DNA of 64,000 nucleotides from assembly GCA_947626605.1 (NCBI GenBank), contig CANQSV010000001.1:45018-109017 (forward strand), given 5' to 3'. Source of the DNA: an uncultured Clostridia bacterium (GTDB lineage Bacteria > Bacillota > Clostridia > TANB77 > CAG-508). Both the position numbers and the translations under genes were made by a program. The notes under the pieces are model-generated. The model was not told the DNA's origin. It searched no databases and was given only the letters and a program-made list of their open reading frames with translations. Positions 50,561 through 60,096 of the stretch are shown here, in pieces. How positions within the stretch are numbered: the first letter of the stretch is position 1; every line of letters begins with the position of its first letter.

Positions 50561-50791
50561 AATATCCACCAAAATAAGGTCTTCTCCTATGCATTTGATA
50601 TTTTTCCATGGTATTACTATATCATTATTAGTTGTAAATCTATTTAATAATTTCATACTTCCAGGCACAATAATCGAAGTTATAACTCCTGTTTCAAGAT
50701 CTGCTGTAACATCTTGCACAAATCCTAATCTTTTTCCATCATTTATATTAATAACCTCTTTATGACTAAAATCTAAACCTTTTGTTCCCAT
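50558..50791 (-). CDS. YlmC/YmxH-family PRC-barrel sporulation protein
   Basis: 77 residues: a single PRC-barrel domain (KEVININDGKRLGFVQDVTA, then IVIPWKNIKCIGEDLILVD). YlmC/YmxH proteins accompany sporulation loci in Bacillus and Clostridia, and this one lies directly downstream of sigG. Precise role unknown. Its leader carries hairpin copy C, and its TAA is formed by the first bases of a repeat. Confidence 0.88.
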   Translation of the reverse strand: MGTKGLDFSHKEVININDGKRLGFVQDVTADLETGVITSIIVPGSMKLLNRFTTNNDIVIPWKNIKCIGEDLILVDI

Positions 50792-50818
50792 AAATTCTTT
50801 TATCCTTTCCTACCAAAA

Positions 50819-50870
50819 GTGGATTAACAAATTCTAAATAACAAAGTTATTAAGAATTTGTAACATTTGC
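50819..50870 (-). ncRNA. Leader hairpin with U-tract, copy C (ylmC)
   Basis: Begins GTGGAT and ends ATTTGC on the plus strand; inner arms ACAAATTCT and AGAATTTGT are perfectly complementary. Relative to copy A the pair has changed on both sides (A-T to C-G), a compensatory change. The stem base is weaker. Minus strand continues CTTTTGG, then the SD and ATG 28 nt on. Confidence 0.7.
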
Positions 50871-50943
50871 ATAATTTTCTTTCATAGAACAACTTATCTG
50901 TAGCTCATTTCATTTCGCACAGCTAAGAAAATTCCTACTATAC

Positions 50944-50986
50944 AAAAAAATACCTTTTTAATATATTATTAAATAGGTATTTTTTT
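50944..50986 (-). terminator. sigG terminator
   Basis: AAAAAAATACC and GGTATTTTTTT with a paired AT interior, 10 bp after the sigG stop. A full terminator here means ylmC probably needs its own promoter or read-through. Confidence 0.82.
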
Positions 50987-50995
50987 ATTCTTATT

Positions 50996-51769
50996 TTATT
51001 CATATAACTTTTTAATCCTCAAAATTGCATCTTTTTCTAATCTAGAGACTTGTGCTTGCGATATTCCTAATTCTTCTGCTACCTCCATTTGAGTTCTTCC
51101 ATCAAAAAATCTCCTTGCTATTATATTCTTTTCTCTTGCATTTAGTTTTTCTAAAGCTTGTGCTATTGCTAAATTATTAATCCATCTCTCATCTGTATTT
51201 CTTGTATCTCTTACCTGATCCATTATATAAAGACTTTCTGTTCCATCATTATATACTGGTTCTTGCAAAGATATTGGATCTTGAATTGCATCTAAACTTA
51301 TTACTACTTCTTCTTTTTCTACTCCTAATCTTCTTGCAATTTCTTCTATTTTTGGTTCTTTTCCAGTCTCTCTAATTATTTGTTCTTTTGCTTGAAGCAC
51401 TTTATAAGCCATATCTCTTATAGACCTACTTACTCTTATAGGATTATTATCTCTTAAATGCCTTCTAATTTCACCAATAATCATTGGAACAGCATACGTT
51501 GAAAATTGAACATTTTGTGATAAGTCAAACTTATCTATTGCTTTTATCATTCCTACACATCCCACTTGAAATAAGTCATCTGCACTTTCGCCTCTTCCTC
51601 CAAAACGCTGAACCACACTCAAAACTAACCTTAAATTTCCATTTATAAATTTTTCTCTCGCTTCTTCATCTCCATTTTTTACTTTTATTAATAATTCATT
51701 TTTTTCTTTATTTGATAGTATGGGTAATTTATTAGTATTCACCGAAGCAATCTCTACCCTATTTATCAA
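50996..51769 (-). CDS. sigG: RNA polymerase forespore sigma factor SigG
   Basis: 257 residues. The N-terminus NRVEIASVNTNKLPILSNKE is SigG-specific. Region 2 is LRLVLSVVQRFGGRGESADD and NVQFSTYAVPMIIGEIRRHL; region 4.2 MEVAEELGISQAQVSRLE. It drives late forespore genes. The start is TTG at 51769, eight bases after AGGAGG, and that SD is buried in a leader hairpin. Normally sigG follows sigE directly; here about 4 kb separates them. Confidence 0.97.
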   Translation of the reverse strand: MINRVEIASVNTNKLPILSNKEKNELLIKVKNGDEEAREKFINGNLRLVLSVVQRFGGRGESADDLFQVGCVGMIKAIDKFDLSQNVQFSTYAVPMIIGEIRRHLRDNNPIRVSRSIRDMAYKVLQAKEQIIRETGKEPKIEEIARRLGVEKEEVVISLDAIQDPISLQEPVYNDGTESLYIMDQVRDTRNTDERWINNLAIAQALEKLNAREKNIIARRFFDGRTQMEVAEELGISQAQVSRLEKDAILRIKKLYE

Positions 51770-51775
51770 AATAAA

Positions 51776-51827
51776 AACCTCCTATTCAAAAATAATGATA
51801 TTCTCATTATTTCCAAAATAGGAAGTT
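51776..51827 (-). promoter_or_regulatory. SD-sequestering hairpin upstream of sigG
   Basis: In the mRNA AACTTCCTATT pairs with AATAGGAGGTT (one U-G pair) and AAATAATGA with TCATTATTT inside it. The 3' arm is the ribosome-binding site of the TTG-started sigG. Confidence 0.8.
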
Positions 51828-51862
51828 TTATGCACATTTGAATATCTGTAACCTTTTATCAC

Positions 51863-51890
51863 TTGATTTTTTTGCTAAAGATGCTATAAT
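51863..51890 (+). promoter_or_regulatory. Promoter of the 51980 gene
   Basis: TTGATT, 16-nt spacer, TATAAT, plus strand. Confidence 0.75.
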
Positions 51891-51897
51891 AGATTTA

Positions 51898-51954
51898 TTG
51901 GAGAGAACACGCTCTCCAACGCTTGTTATGAAATACTAGCAAGTGCCGTTTTTT
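51898..51954 (+). promoter_or_regulatory. Structured leader with terminator-like second hairpin
   Basis: TTGGAGAG/CTCTCCAA is a perfect 8-bp hairpin starting near the predicted transcript 5' end. The second hairpin (CTTGTTA with TAGCAAG, flanked by AACG/CGTT) is followed by TTTTTT. Both compete for 51918-51919. The order suggests attenuation; no known riboswitch is recognised. Confidence 0.55.
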
Positions 51955-51979
51955 ATACACAAAGGAGGATTGAATTCCT

Positions 51980-52249
51980 ATGATTAAGAACAAGAGACTA
52001 TATGTTTCTACCAAATGGCGGACTCACTGTTCTGACCCTGCCGAAGCAAGAAGACCTATTGAGCTAACCAACTTTATGCATGGTTTTCAGCAAACCTTTC
52101 CCACTGTAAAATTAAGCCATTTCAGGAGCCATAAGCCCGGAAGTGTTCAACTTATTTTTGCAGTAAGGTACACCTCGGACAAGGAGTCCTTAATCTTAGA
52201 AAAGCTGAAATCGAATCCTAATATCGAAATCAGTGTATCTTGTCCATAA
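51980..52249 (+). CDS. GC-richer small protein of unknown function
   Basis: 89 residues, rich in His, Arg and Ser, without signal or membrane segments (TKWRTHCSDPAEARRPIELT, then FRSHKPGSVQLIFAVRYTS). Not recognised. Base composition differs from the neighbours: 28 G+C of 60 at 52021-52080, close to the lectin-like gene at 17445. SD AAAGGAGG, own promoter, structured leader and terminator: a self-contained transcription unit, probably acquired. It is divergent from sigG. Confidence 0.65.
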   Translation: MIKNKRLYVSTKWRTHCSDPAEARRPIELTNFMHGFQQTFPTVKLSHFRSHKPGSVQLIFAVRYTSDKESLILEKLKSNPNIEISVSCP

Positions 52250-52264
52250 TAACCTTTGTATTTA

Positions 52265-52285
52265 GAGACTGACAGTGTCAGCCTC
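52265..52285 (+). terminator. Terminator of the 51980 gene
   Basis: GAG-A-CTGACA-G-TGTCAG-C-CTC followed by TTTTTC, 16 bp after the stop. Confidence 0.85.
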
Positions 52286-52342
52286 TTTTTCTATATAAAA
52301 ATATGAGAATTTTCATAACAATTTTCTGTATTTACTGTTATA

Positions 52343-53911
52343 TTATTTTATCAGATAAACATCACAAGCATTTAGCCTTTTTAAATAAATACTATTTTCT
52401 TTTTTTGCTGTAGTTTTAAACAATTTTATTATACTATTATTGTCTTGTCCCTCATTTATAAATATAACAATTCCTTTTGAAATGTCTTTTCCTTCTAATA
52501 TTTTCAGTATGCTATTTTCTGTATATTCTATATCTTTTGCCACATAAGATTCTCTAATCTTGGCAAATAGTAATATATCATCTAAAAATCTATTATTGCG
52601 TGAATTAAAACAATATATAGTAGGTAAATTTAATTCATTTTCTAACATTTGTACTATTTCTTTTTTATCACTATACATAACTTCTGGTTCAATTTTAAAA
52701 ACAAATGGTGCAATTAGTATTATTACTAATAATACACATAAAATTATATTACTAATTTTTTCCTTGCATACTTTTTTTAATAATTTATATAAATAGTACA
52801 TTACTAAAACAAATATTAGTCCACTTACTGATGCAACATATCTTAGTTCTATATAAGGAGATACAATTGAAACAACTATGAAGTAAAATAATGTTGGAAT
52901 AGCTATTAATCTTGCAACTTCATTTTTTTCAATTCTAACCTTCTTTAACTTTATTATATAACACAAATATAGTAGTATTATCGCAGCTATTATAGGACTT
53001 AATAAATTGTTGAATGTAAATCTGTTAATTTTTTCTACATATTCTAGTATTTGATTTATAGATTTAGAAATATTTGTTAAATTGCTTATTATCCCTTGAC
53101 CTCTATTACTAAAAAGCATATGTTGTATTGAATATGGAAATATAATTAGTGATATTATTCCTGCTAATATCATTGTGCATACATATTGGGCTAATTTTTT
53201 ATAGTCTTTTTCTTTTATGTATTTTATAACAAATATCATAAATAGCATTGCCAAATAGAATAAATAGTAATAATGTGTTAATGAACCAAGTACTGCAGCA
53301 ATTCCCATTAGCAGTAATATTTTACAATTATTTGTTTTTGATTCTAATAATTTCAAATGTAAATACGTTATAATTAATATATTTAAAGTTGCTAGTGCAT
53401 ACATTCTAATATATAAAACATTAGTTAACGATGCCATAGTTATAGATGAAATAAATGAAAGTAATATTGATTTTAATTTAACATGCTCTTCACCTTTCAT
53501 TAATCTTTGTAGTATCAAATACATAAATATTGTTATAAAAAAATATATAATAATATTTATGATAATTCCTGACCACATTGAAAAATTATTTAAATTGAAT
53601 CCCATAGCAAATCTAAGCAACAAATAATAAAATGGTGGATGCACGTCATTTTTTTGATTTACATAAACTTGGCTATAACTATATTTTTCATCATCTTCAA
53701 CAGTCAAATAATCTTCATAATATTTACCTGAATGCCACGTATTATAGAAATCCTCATTATCTTGTATTTCTGTTTTATCATAACTAGCTAATCCCAATGA
53801 ATAAGCTTCATCCATATGTATATATGATTTATTTACTCCTAATAATATAAATATTAAAGTTTGTATTACTAACATTATAAATATTATCAAAACAATTTTT
53901 TTGTCTTTCAT
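52343..53911 (-). CDS. GT39-like membrane glycosyltransferase (GT-C fold)
   Basis: 522 residues, about ten membrane helices. The first extracytoplasmic loop contains HMDEAYSLGLA (Asp-Glu near residue 33) and the later NDVHPPFYYLLLR, both characteristic of dolichyl/polyprenyl-phosphate mannosyltransferase (PMT/ArnT-like) enzymes using lipid-linked sugars. Acceptor unknown; probably a wall polymer or protein. Fourth in line after fprA, rubredoxin and desulfoferrodoxin, with 81 bp between, so functional linkage is doubtful. ATG with AGGAG. Confidence 0.8.
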   Translation of the reverse strand: MKDKKIVLIIFIMLVIQTLIFILLGVNKSYIHMDEAYSLGLASYDKTEIQDNEDFYNTWHSGKYYEDYLTVEDDEKYSYSQVYVNQKNDVHPPFYYLLLRFAMGFNLNNFSMWSGIIINIIIYFFITIFMYLILQRLMKGEEHVKLKSILLSFISSITMASLTNVLYIRMYALATLNILIITYLHLKLLESKTNNCKILLLMGIAAVLGSLTHYYYLFYLAMLFMIFVIKYIKEKDYKKLAQYVCTMILAGIISLIIFPYSIQHMLFSNRGQGIISNLTNISKSINQILEYVEKINRFTFNNLLSPIIAAIILLYLCYIIKLKKVRIEKNEVARLIAIPTLFYFIVVSIVSPYIELRYVASVSGLIFVLVMYYLYKLLKKVCKEKISNIILCVLLVIILIAPFVFKIEPEVMYSDKKEIVQMLENELNLPTIYCFNSRNNRFLDDILLFAKIRESYVAKDIEYTENSILKILEGKDISKGIVIFINEGQDNNSIIKLFKTTAKKENSIYLKRLNACDVYLIK

Positions 53912-53992
53912 TTTTATAGTAATTCTCCTATTTTAATTCTTGATTTTTTTATTTTAATTGTAGCTTTAATTACATTTGAAAATAAATGATTC

Positions 53993-54373
53993 TTATTCTA
54001 CTGTTGTTTTCCATAATCCATGTTTATTGCAATATGCATATATTATAGAATTTGGTATATATTTAAATTTTGTTTCTGTAGATTGTCCTGGATTTAATCT
54101 TACTCTTGTTGTTTGTTTATCTGTAACTTGAGCAATCCATGTTATATAATGATCTTCTTCCATTGGGTGTTCTACTTCTCCCACTTTAACTACTATTTCA
54201 TCTCCTACTTTTTCGCATACTGGAACATGTTTTTCTGTTGCTCCATCGCATTCATTTCCTGTCATTGCTATCATTTCTTTTCCACAACATCTCATATGAT
54301 TAATGTCTCCATCTATTAATCCTATAACATTCCCACATATTGGGCATTTGTAAAATCTAATATTTTGTTCCAT
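53993..54373 (-). CDS. dfx: Desulfoferrodoxin (superoxide reductase)
   Basis: 126 residues, two domains. The N-terminal desulforedoxin centre has CPICGNVIG and CCGKEM (four Cys, rubredoxin-like iron). The superoxide-reducing Fe(His)4(Cys) centre uses EKHVPV, HPMEEDHYITW and AYCNKHGLW. Reduces superoxide to peroxide without making O2, using electrons from rubredoxin, encoded 38 bp upstream. Third in the fprA operon. Start ATG; AAGGA lies 12 bases upstream. Confidence 0.96.
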   Translation of the reverse strand: MEQNIRFYKCPICGNVIGLIDGDINHMRCCGKEMIAMTGNECDGATEKHVPVCEKVGDEIVVKVGEVEHPMEEDHYITWIAQVTDKQTTRVRLNPGQSTETKFKYIPNSIIYAYCNKHGLWKTTVE

Positions 54374-54411
54374 CTTCTACTTCATTCCTTTCTACTCTAA
54401 TAATTTAAAAA

Positions 54412-54552
54412 TTAGTCCTCTACTTTCTCAAATAAATCTTTTCCTACTCCACATAAAGGGCATACCCAATCATCTGGTAAATCTTCAAATTTAACTCCTT
54501 CTGTAGCTTCATCATATATATGACCACAAACTGTACACTTATATTTATTCAT
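54412..54552 (-). CDS. Rubredoxin
   Basis: 46 residues, too short for many gene finders but complete: [34 protein letters not shown]. Two CxxCG iron ligand pairs and the aromatic/Pro core of classical rubredoxin are present. Carries single electrons to FprA and desulfoferrodoxin, its immediate neighbours. ATG 54552 with AAGGA upstream; 24 bp after fprA. Confidence 0.96.
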   Translation of the reverse strand: MNKYKCTVCGHIYDEATEGVKFEDLPDDWVCPLCGVGKDLFEKVED

Positions 54553-54576
54553 AATTAATATCCTTCCTTTCTTATT

Positions 54577-55743
54577 TTATTTACTTAATATATCTGTTGC
54601 AAGGTTTTCAAGTTTACTAATATCTTCATCTTTCATTGTTGATTTTATTGTTACAATATTTTCAGATATAGTAATATTTTTCATACCTTCCAAAGTTGAT
54701 TTCATACATTTAGCTGCTGATGGTGCCCATGAGCCATTTTCAATTATTCCAACTTTTCTGTTTTGATAATTTTTTCCTTTTAAATGATTCAAGAATTCTT
54801 GCATTGGTGGAAATACTTCTCCATTATAACTTGATGCTGCAAGTATTACTTTATCATATCTAAAAGCATCTTCAATAGCTTCTGCCATATCATCTCTAGC
54901 TAGATCTGTAACTACAACTTTTTTTGCTCCTTTTTCATTTAATATTTCTTCCATTTTTTTAGCTACATTCATAGTATTTCCATGTATTGATGCACAAGCA
55001 ATAAATACTCCATCATCTTCTGGCTTATAACTACTCCAAATATCATATTTATTTATATAATATCCTAAGTCTTCTTTTAATATTGGTCCATGTAATGGGC
55101 AAATCATTTTAATATCTAATGTTGCAGCTTTTTTCAATAAAGCTTGTACTTGTGCTCCATATTTTCCTACTATATTAAAATAATATCTTCTTGCTTCACA
55201 TGTCCAATCTTCTTCAGTATCAAGTGTTCCAAACTTTCCAAAACCATCTGCAGGAAATAATATTTTTTCACTTTTCTCATATGTAACCATTACTTCTGGC
55301 CAATGAACCATTGGAGCCATAAAGAATTGTAAAGTATGTTTTCCTATATTTATTTCTTCTCCCTCTGATACTACTACTTTTCTGTCTGTTAAATCAATAT
55401 CAAAGAATTGTGGTAACATATTAAATGTTTTTGTATTTCCTATTAATTTCATCTCTGGAAACTTGTCTGCTAAAAGTTTAATGTTATATGCATGATCTGG
55501 TTCCAAATGAGATACTACTAAGTAATCTACTTTCGCTCCTGCTAAAGCTTTTTCTAGGTTTGATATCCATTCATCTGTTTTTCTTGAGTCAATCGTATCC
55601 ATGACAACATTTTTTTCATCTTTTATTAAGTATGAATTATATGATATACCATTAGGAACATCATATTGGCTTTCAAATAAACCTATATCATGATCATCTG
55701 CACCAATATATATAATATCCTCTGAAATTGTTGTGTCTTTCAT
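54577..55743 (-). CDS. fprA: FprA-family A-type flavodiiron protein
   Basis: 388 residues. The N-terminal metallo-beta-lactamase fold holds the di-iron site: HLEPDHAYN (His-x-Glu-x-Asp-His), MVHWPEVMV, PADGFGKFG and CPLHGPIL. The flavodoxin domain starts near 250 (ACASIHGNTMNVAKKME, FMN phosphate loop; ASSYNGEVFPPM). Reduces O2 to water (or NO to N2O) with electrons from rubredoxin. First gene of the oxygen-defence unit, with a consensus promoter upstream. SD GGAGG lies in a small inverted repeat. Confidence 0.96.
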   Translation of the reverse strand: MKDTTISEDIIYIGADDHDIGLFESQYDVPNGISYNSYLIKDEKNVVMDTIDSRKTDEWISNLEKALAGAKVDYLVVSHLEPDHAYNIKLLADKFPEMKLIGNTKTFNMLPQFFDIDLTDRKVVVSEGEEINIGKHTLQFFMAPMVHWPEVMVTYEKSEKILFPADGFGKFGTLDTEEDWTCEARRYYFNIVGKYGAQVQALLKKAATLDIKMICPLHGPILKEDLGYYINKYDIWSSYKPEDDGVFIACASIHGNTMNVAKKMEEILNEKGAKKVVVTDLARDDMAEAIEDAFRYDKVILAASSYNGEVFPPMQEFLNHLKGKNYQNRKVGIIENGSWAPSAAKCMKSTLEGMKNITISENIVTIKSTMKDEDISKLENLATDILSK

Positions 55744-55748
55744 AAAAA

Positions 55749-55774
55749 AATACCTCCTTCTTTACAGAGGTATT
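55749..55774. promoter_or_regulatory. Inverted repeat over the fprA SD and -10 region
   Basis: AATACCTC and GAGGTATT, 8 bp with a 10-nt spacer. It includes the SD and overlaps the -10 edge, so it may be an operator or a chance repeat. Confidence 0.35.
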
Positions 55775-55800
55775 CTATCATAGTTCATATTTAATATCAA
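55772..55800 (-). promoter_or_regulatory. Promoter of the fprA-rubredoxin-dfx unit
   Basis: TTGATA, 17-nt spacer, TAGAAT on the minus strand. Confidence 0.72.
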
Positions 55801-55860
55801 TTTTTTGAAGGAAATTTCTCAATATATCATCACATTACAATCTATGATCATACTTTTTGT

Positions 55861-56598
55861 TTATGCTATTATTTTTCCCATAATTTCTTTTTTCATTTTT
55901 CCTATTATTTTCTTTTCTAATCTTGAAATATAGCTCTGTGATATTCCTAGCATGTCTGCCACTTCCTTTTGAGTTTTCTCTTCTCCTGTTATGAATCCAA
56001 ATCTCAATTCCATTATATTTCTTTCTCTATTTGATAATTTTGACATTGATACTCTTAATAGTTTTTTATCAACCTCTTCTTCTACTCCTCTAGATGTTAC
56101 ATCTCCATCTGTTCCCAATATATCTGATAACAGCAGTTCATTTCCCTCTCCGTCTTTATTTAAAGGTTCATCTATTGAAACTTCCCCTTTTAACTTATTG
56201 CTTCTTCTTAAGAACATAAGGATTTCATTTTCTATACACCTTGAAGCATATGTAGCTAATTTAATATTTTTATCTTTATTAAAAGTATTAATTGCTTTCA
56301 TTAAACCTATTGTTCCTATAGATATTAAATCTTCTATTCCCACTCCAGTATTTTCAAATTTTTTGGCTATATATACAACTAATCTTAAATTTCTTTCTAC
56401 TAAAACTTGTCTAGCTTCTTGATCATTGTTAGCCAGTCTTTCTAAATATTCGTTTTCTTCTTCTGATAATAATGGCGGAGGAAGTGTTTGACTTCCCCCT
56501 ATATAAAAAATTGGCATTTCCTCTATTTCTTCATTTTTGGAAATGTACTTAACATAAATATTGTTTATATTGTTCTTAATAATTTCCAATAATCTCAT
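55861..56598 (-). CDS. sigE: RNA polymerase mother-cell sigma factor SigE precursor
   Basis: 245 residues. The pro-sequence precedes the cleavage region [18 protein letters not shown], matching the Bacillus SigE processing site. Regions 2 ([40 protein letters not shown]) and 4.2 ([18 protein letters not shown]) are complete. Made inactive and processed by SpoIIGA, whose gene overlaps it by 4 bp (ATGA), with the SD GGAGATGG inside the upstream gene. Confidence 0.97.
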   Translation of the reverse strand: MRLLEIIKNNINNIYVKYISKNEEIEEMPIFYIGGSQTLPPPLLSEEENEYLERLANNDQEARQVLVERNLRLVVYIAKKFENTGVGIEDLISIGTIGLMKAINTFNKDKNIKLATYASRCIENEILMFLRRSNKLKGEVSIDEPLNKDGEGNELLLSDILGTDGDVTSRGVEEEVDKKLLRVSMSKLSNRERNIMELRFGFITGEEKTQKEVADMLGISQSYISRLEKKIIGKMKKEIMGKIIA

Positions 56599-57494
56599 AT
56601 AGCCATCTCCTTCTCTATAAAATCTAATCCTATCAAACCTGAATACTCTCTCGTTCTACATAAAGGTTTTTCATAGATTCCTATAATTGCACTTTTTATA
56701 TACACTGTTTCATTATCTATATAGATTTTAAGTCCATCTATTCTTATTCCTAATAATATTCCATTTTCTTTTCCTATAGATGAAAAAGGTATAATTTTAA
56801 ACCTAGATATATACTTAGAATCAATATCTATATCCTCTAATTCGCCTTTTAATATTCTTTCTATATTATCTAATATATTTTTAGGTATAATACTTTCAAG
56901 AGCCTCTTTTTCAATAACTACAACTGGTGTGTTTGTTATTGGATCTTTTAGTAAATTTCCTGTATCTATCATTGCTTTCATTTCTTTTTTCTTATCTTCA
57001 AAGAAAATTTCTATGTTGCATAACATATTCTTTTTGTTTATTCCATTTCTTATCATTTTAAAAGAAAGATATATTATCGTAAACCCTACAATTACACCTA
57101 TAATTGCGATTTTTATAGGATATGTTCCAATCCATACTCCGTTCATAAAAAATATTCCATTGGGTTTTACTATGTATAGTAAGAAAAATGTAACCCCTCC
57201 AAAAGCAAATGTAGTTAAATAAAATATTAACAGTTGCTTAAATAACTTTTTTACTTTATTCGGTTTAAACGCTATATAAATTATTGTTATTGAAAATATT
57301 ATTTTTATAGATATGCTATTTTGTATTTTTTCAAATGTAAGATATGTAAATACTGAATATATTGCTCCCAATATACTTGCTAAAATCAACCTAGAATTTC
57401 TTATCTTTATCCTGTTTATCAGACCTGTTGCCAATAAAATTATGTAATTTATTACTAAATTCTCTATAAATACTACATCTAAATATACTGTCAC
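56595..57494 (-). CDS. spoIIGA: Sporulation sigma-E factor-processing peptidase SpoIIGA
   Basis: 299 residues: five membrane helices (about 1-150) and a C-terminal aspartic-protease-like domain with the catalytic [19 protein letters not shown] (about 176-194) and [15 protein letters not shown]. Septum-bound enzyme that cleaves pro-SigE in response to forespore SpoIIR. The start is GTG at 57494 with GAGGTG upstream. Cotranscribed with sigE. Confidence 0.96.
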   Translation of the reverse strand: MTVYLDVVFIENLVINYIILLATGLINRIKIRNSRLILASILGAIYSVFTYLTFEKIQNSISIKIIFSITIIYIAFKPNKVKKLFKQLLIFYLTTFAFGGVTFFLLYIVKPNGIFFMNGVWIGTYPIKIAIIGVIVGFTIIYLSFKMIRNGINKKNMLCNIEIFFEDKKKEMKAMIDTGNLLKDPITNTPVVVIEKEALESIIPKNILDNIERILKGELEDIDIDSKYISRFKIIPFSSIGKENGILLGIRIDGLKIYIDNETVYIKSAIIGIYEKPLCRTREYSGLIGLDFIEKEMAI

Positions 57495-57577
57495 TTTTCA
57501 CCTCAAGAATAAAAGTGTTATAGTGAAATTATTTTACTATAAGTATTTTTAAAAAGCTGTCATTTTCTAGGGTAGAA

Positions 57578-57615
57578 AAAAAGAAATAATCTACATTTTT
57601 AGATTATTTCTTTTT
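57578..57615 (-). terminator. ftsZ terminator
   Basis: Perfect 16-bp arms AAAAAGAAATAATCTA / TAGATTATTTCTTTTT with a 6-nt loop, T-rich on the minus strand, separating ftsZ from spoIIGA. Confidence 0.85.
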
Positions 57616-57700
57616 AGATTGTTTATACAAATACATAAACTGTTTTATTTCTTAGAATTTTTATAATAGTTTTAATACTATTATGTCTTTTTGTAATGTA

Positions 57701-58810
57701 TTATTTGTTTGCATTTTTATTTTTCTTTAAGAATGATGGTATATCTAAATCTCCACTAGTTCCAATAGAATCTGCTGAAGATGGTATTGAACTCATTGTT
57801 CTATCCCATGGTTTCTTTTCTATTCCTCTATTTGGAACATTTGGCTCTTTTTCAAATCCAGTTGCTATAACTGTAATTAAAATTTCATCAGCCATAGAAT
57901 CATCTCTAACTGTACCAAATATAATGTTAGCTTCAGGATCTACACTTCTTTGTACTAATTCAGCTGCTGTATTTACTTCTTGTAATCCTAAATCTTCACC
58001 ACCAGTAATATTTATAATAACTCCTCTTGCTCCTTCTATAGAAGTTTCTAGCAAAGGACTTTGAATAGCTTGTTTTGCAGCATCTTCTGCTCTATTTTCT
58101 CCAGTAGCTCTACCAATACCCATATGAGCCATACCTGTATTTAGCATTATTGTTTTTACATCTGCAAAATCTAAGTTAACTTCTCCAGTTATTGTAATTA
58201 AATCTGATATTCCTTGTACACCTTGTCTTAAAATATCATCTGCCATTTGAAAAGCTTCTAGTACTGTTGTTTTTCTATCTATAATTTGTAATAACTTATC
58301 ATTAGGAATAACAACTAAAGCGTCAACTCTTCCTTTTAAACTATCTATACCACGTTCTGCTTGTGATAATCTTTTTTTACCTTCAAAAGTAAATGGTTTT
58401 GTAACAACACCTATTGTTAAAATTCCAAGTTCTCTTGCTGTTGAAGCTACAACTGGTGCAGCACCTGTTCCAGTTCCTCCTCCCATTCCAGCTGTAACAA
58501 ATACCATGTCTGCTCCTCTTAGAGCTTCTGCTATTTCTGTTTTACTCTCTTCAGCTGCTTGGGCTCCAATATCAGGATTTGCTCCAGCACCTAAACCTCT
58601 GGTTATTTTTTCTCCAATTTGTATTTTTGTACTAGCCTCTGATTTTTGAAGTACTTGTCTGTCTGTATTTACTGCTATAAATTCTACTCCTTTAATACCT
58701 GATTCTATCATTCTATTTATAGCGTTATTTCCAGCACCTCCAACACCAATTACTTTTATTGTTGCTGTTCCATCATTTTGTTTATTGTCTAATTCATCAT
58801 ATTCGTACAT
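57701..58810 (-). CDS. ftsZ: Cell division protein FtsZ
   Basis: 369 residues. Tubulin-like GTPase of the Z-ring: [18 protein letters not shown] at the start, signature [14 protein letters not shown] (about 105-118), synergy loop [13 protein letters not shown]. After the linker, the C-terminal peptide [11 protein letters not shown] binds FtsA. ATG with GGGAGG. Directly follows ftsA (47 bp); terminated before spoIIGA. Confidence 0.98.
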   Translation of the reverse strand: MYEYDELDNKQNDGTATIKVIGVGGAGNNAINRMIESGIKGVEFIAVNTDRQVLQKSEASTKIQIGEKITRGLGAGANPDIGAQAAEESKTEIAEALRGADMVFVTAGMGGGTGTGAAPVVASTARELGILTIGVVTKPFTFEGKKRLSQAERGIDSLKGRVDALVVIPNDKLLQIIDRKTTVLEAFQMADDILRQGVQGISDLITITGEVNLDFADVKTIMLNTGMAHMGIGRATGENRAEDAAKQAIQSPLLETSIEGARGVIINITGGEDLGLQEVNTAAELVQRSVDPEANIIFGTVRDDSMADEILITVIATGFEKEPNVPNRGIEKKPWDRTMSSIPSSADSIGTSGDLDIPSFLKKNKNANK

Positions 58811-58857
58811 ACTGTTATTCCTCCCTAATTTATTTTTTATCTTACTCTTCTTTTCCT

Positions 58858-60096
58858 TTAAGAATAAAAGAACTCTTTTATCCTTGATAGTAAATTTTTA
58901 AAAAAACTTTCTTCTGTTTTTGAATCTATACTACTTGCTACTGTTTTAGCAAAAGGTCTTGACGCAACATATCTTAACAGTGCATATGATGTTCTATAAC
59001 TTGGCTTAATAGTGCTTATTAATCTACCTGTAGCCATCTTTACTGGAATATTTAATACTATTTTGCCTGCTACATCACTTTTGCTTATACTTGTAATTCC
59101 TTGTCCTGTTAGTATTACATTATTTATTCTAGATTTAATACCTTCTCTAGTAATATTCTTGTTTACTAAAGAAAATATCTCCTCAATTCTAGCTTCTATT
59201 ATCTCTATTAAATATGAACTTTTAATAGTTCTTTGCTTTGCCTCTTTTGATTCACCTATATTAGTATTTAGAATTATATCATTATCATTATCTATGAAAG
59301 ATTTTAAAGCTAACCCATATTGCCTTTTTAATCTGTCAGCTTCTTCTTCTGTAATTTCTAATACTAATGATAAATCTCTTGTTATACTATCTCCACCTAA
59401 AGGTATTGTATCTGTATATATAAACGTTGAACCTTCGAAAACGCCTATTTCAGTATTTCCAGCTCCAATATTTAATATCATTATATTATCATTTAATTCA
59501 TTAGCATCCAAAATCAAGTTTCTTTCCGCTAAAGTGCTTGGAACAATTCCATCTATCTCTATTCCTGCTTTTTTAAATATTGTATATAATTGCCTTACGT
59601 ATGTCTTCTCTGCTAATATTATTTGTGCACTAAGAGTAAAATGTGAACTTAAACTTCCTACTGGATCACTAACTATTTTTCCATCATCTAATTCAAATTT
59701 ATCTGGAACAATATCTATTAAAGTTTTTTCATCTGGAATATTTATATCCCTGACTTGTCCTATTGCTGTGCTGACATCCTTGGCAGATATTCCTGCATAT
59801 TTTTCCTTCAATTCTTTAACTGTACTATTTTGTACAATTGTTGTATATTTGCCTGGAATTGTTACATATGCAGAATTTATTTTTAAATTAGCTTCTTCTT
59901 CTGCTTCATGAATTGTTTTGGCAATCGCTACGGCTACTTCTTCATCATTAACAATTTTGCCCTTTTTCATGCCATTACATTTTGCTTTTGTAGAGCAAAT
60001 TATTTCAATTTGGTTAAAGTTGTTTACTTCACCTACAACAGTAGATACTTTAGAAGTTCCTATATCGATGCCAACAATTATATCTCCTATTGCCAA
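58858..60096 (-). CDS. ftsA: Cell division protein FtsA
   Basis: 412 residues. Actin-like fold: [18 protein letters not shown] (phosphate 1), the SHS2 insertion 1C (about 90-170), [13 protein letters not shown] (phosphate 2) and [13 protein letters not shown]. The C-terminal amphipathic helix [15 protein letters not shown] tethers it to the membrane. The likely start is TTG 60096, six bases after GGAGGAG; a longer frame starting at TTG 60111 would have the SD inside its codons. Promoter TTGACT, 17 nt, TATTCT lies upstream. Confidence 0.93.
   Translation of the reverse strand: MAIGDIIVGIDIGTSKVSTVVGEVNNFNQIEIICSTKAKCNGMKKGKIVNDEEVAVAIAKTIHEAEEEANLKINSAYVTIPGKYTTIVQNSTVKELKEKYAGISAKDVSTAIGQVRDINIPDEKTLIDIVPDKFELDDGKIVSDPVGSLSSHFTLSAQIILAEKTYVRQLYTIFKKAGIEIDGIVPSTLAERNLILDANELNDNIMILNIGAGNTEIGVFEGSTFIYTDTIPLGGDSITRDLSLVLEITEEEADRLKRQYGLALKSFIDNDNDIILNTNIGESKEAKQRTIKSSYLIEIIEARIEEIFSLVNKNITREGIKSRINNVILTGQGITSISKSDVAGKIVLNIPVKMATGRLISTIKPSYRTSYALLRYVASRPFAKTVASSIDSKTEESFFKNLLSRIKEFFYS

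Noticed and set aside
51898-51954. Known riboswitch (fluoride, preQ1, guanidine-II) in the 51980 leader
   Set aside because: None of the diagnostic conserved bases of these classes could be matched.
55749-55774. Another SD-sequestering hairpin, ahead of fprA
   Set aside because: The predicted transcript starts inside the 5' arm, so the stem would mostly be missing from the mRNA; kept only as a low-confidence inverted repeat.
57495-57577. Spo0A boxes ahead of spoIIGA
   Set aside because: Expected by analogy with Bacillus, but no convincing TGTCGAA-type sequence was found in this short AT-rich gap.
59012-59911. 299-residue open frame antisense to ftsA
   Set aside because: Shadow of a strongly conserved ftsA frame; hydrophobic composition is the expected complement of AT-rich coding DNA and there is no SD.
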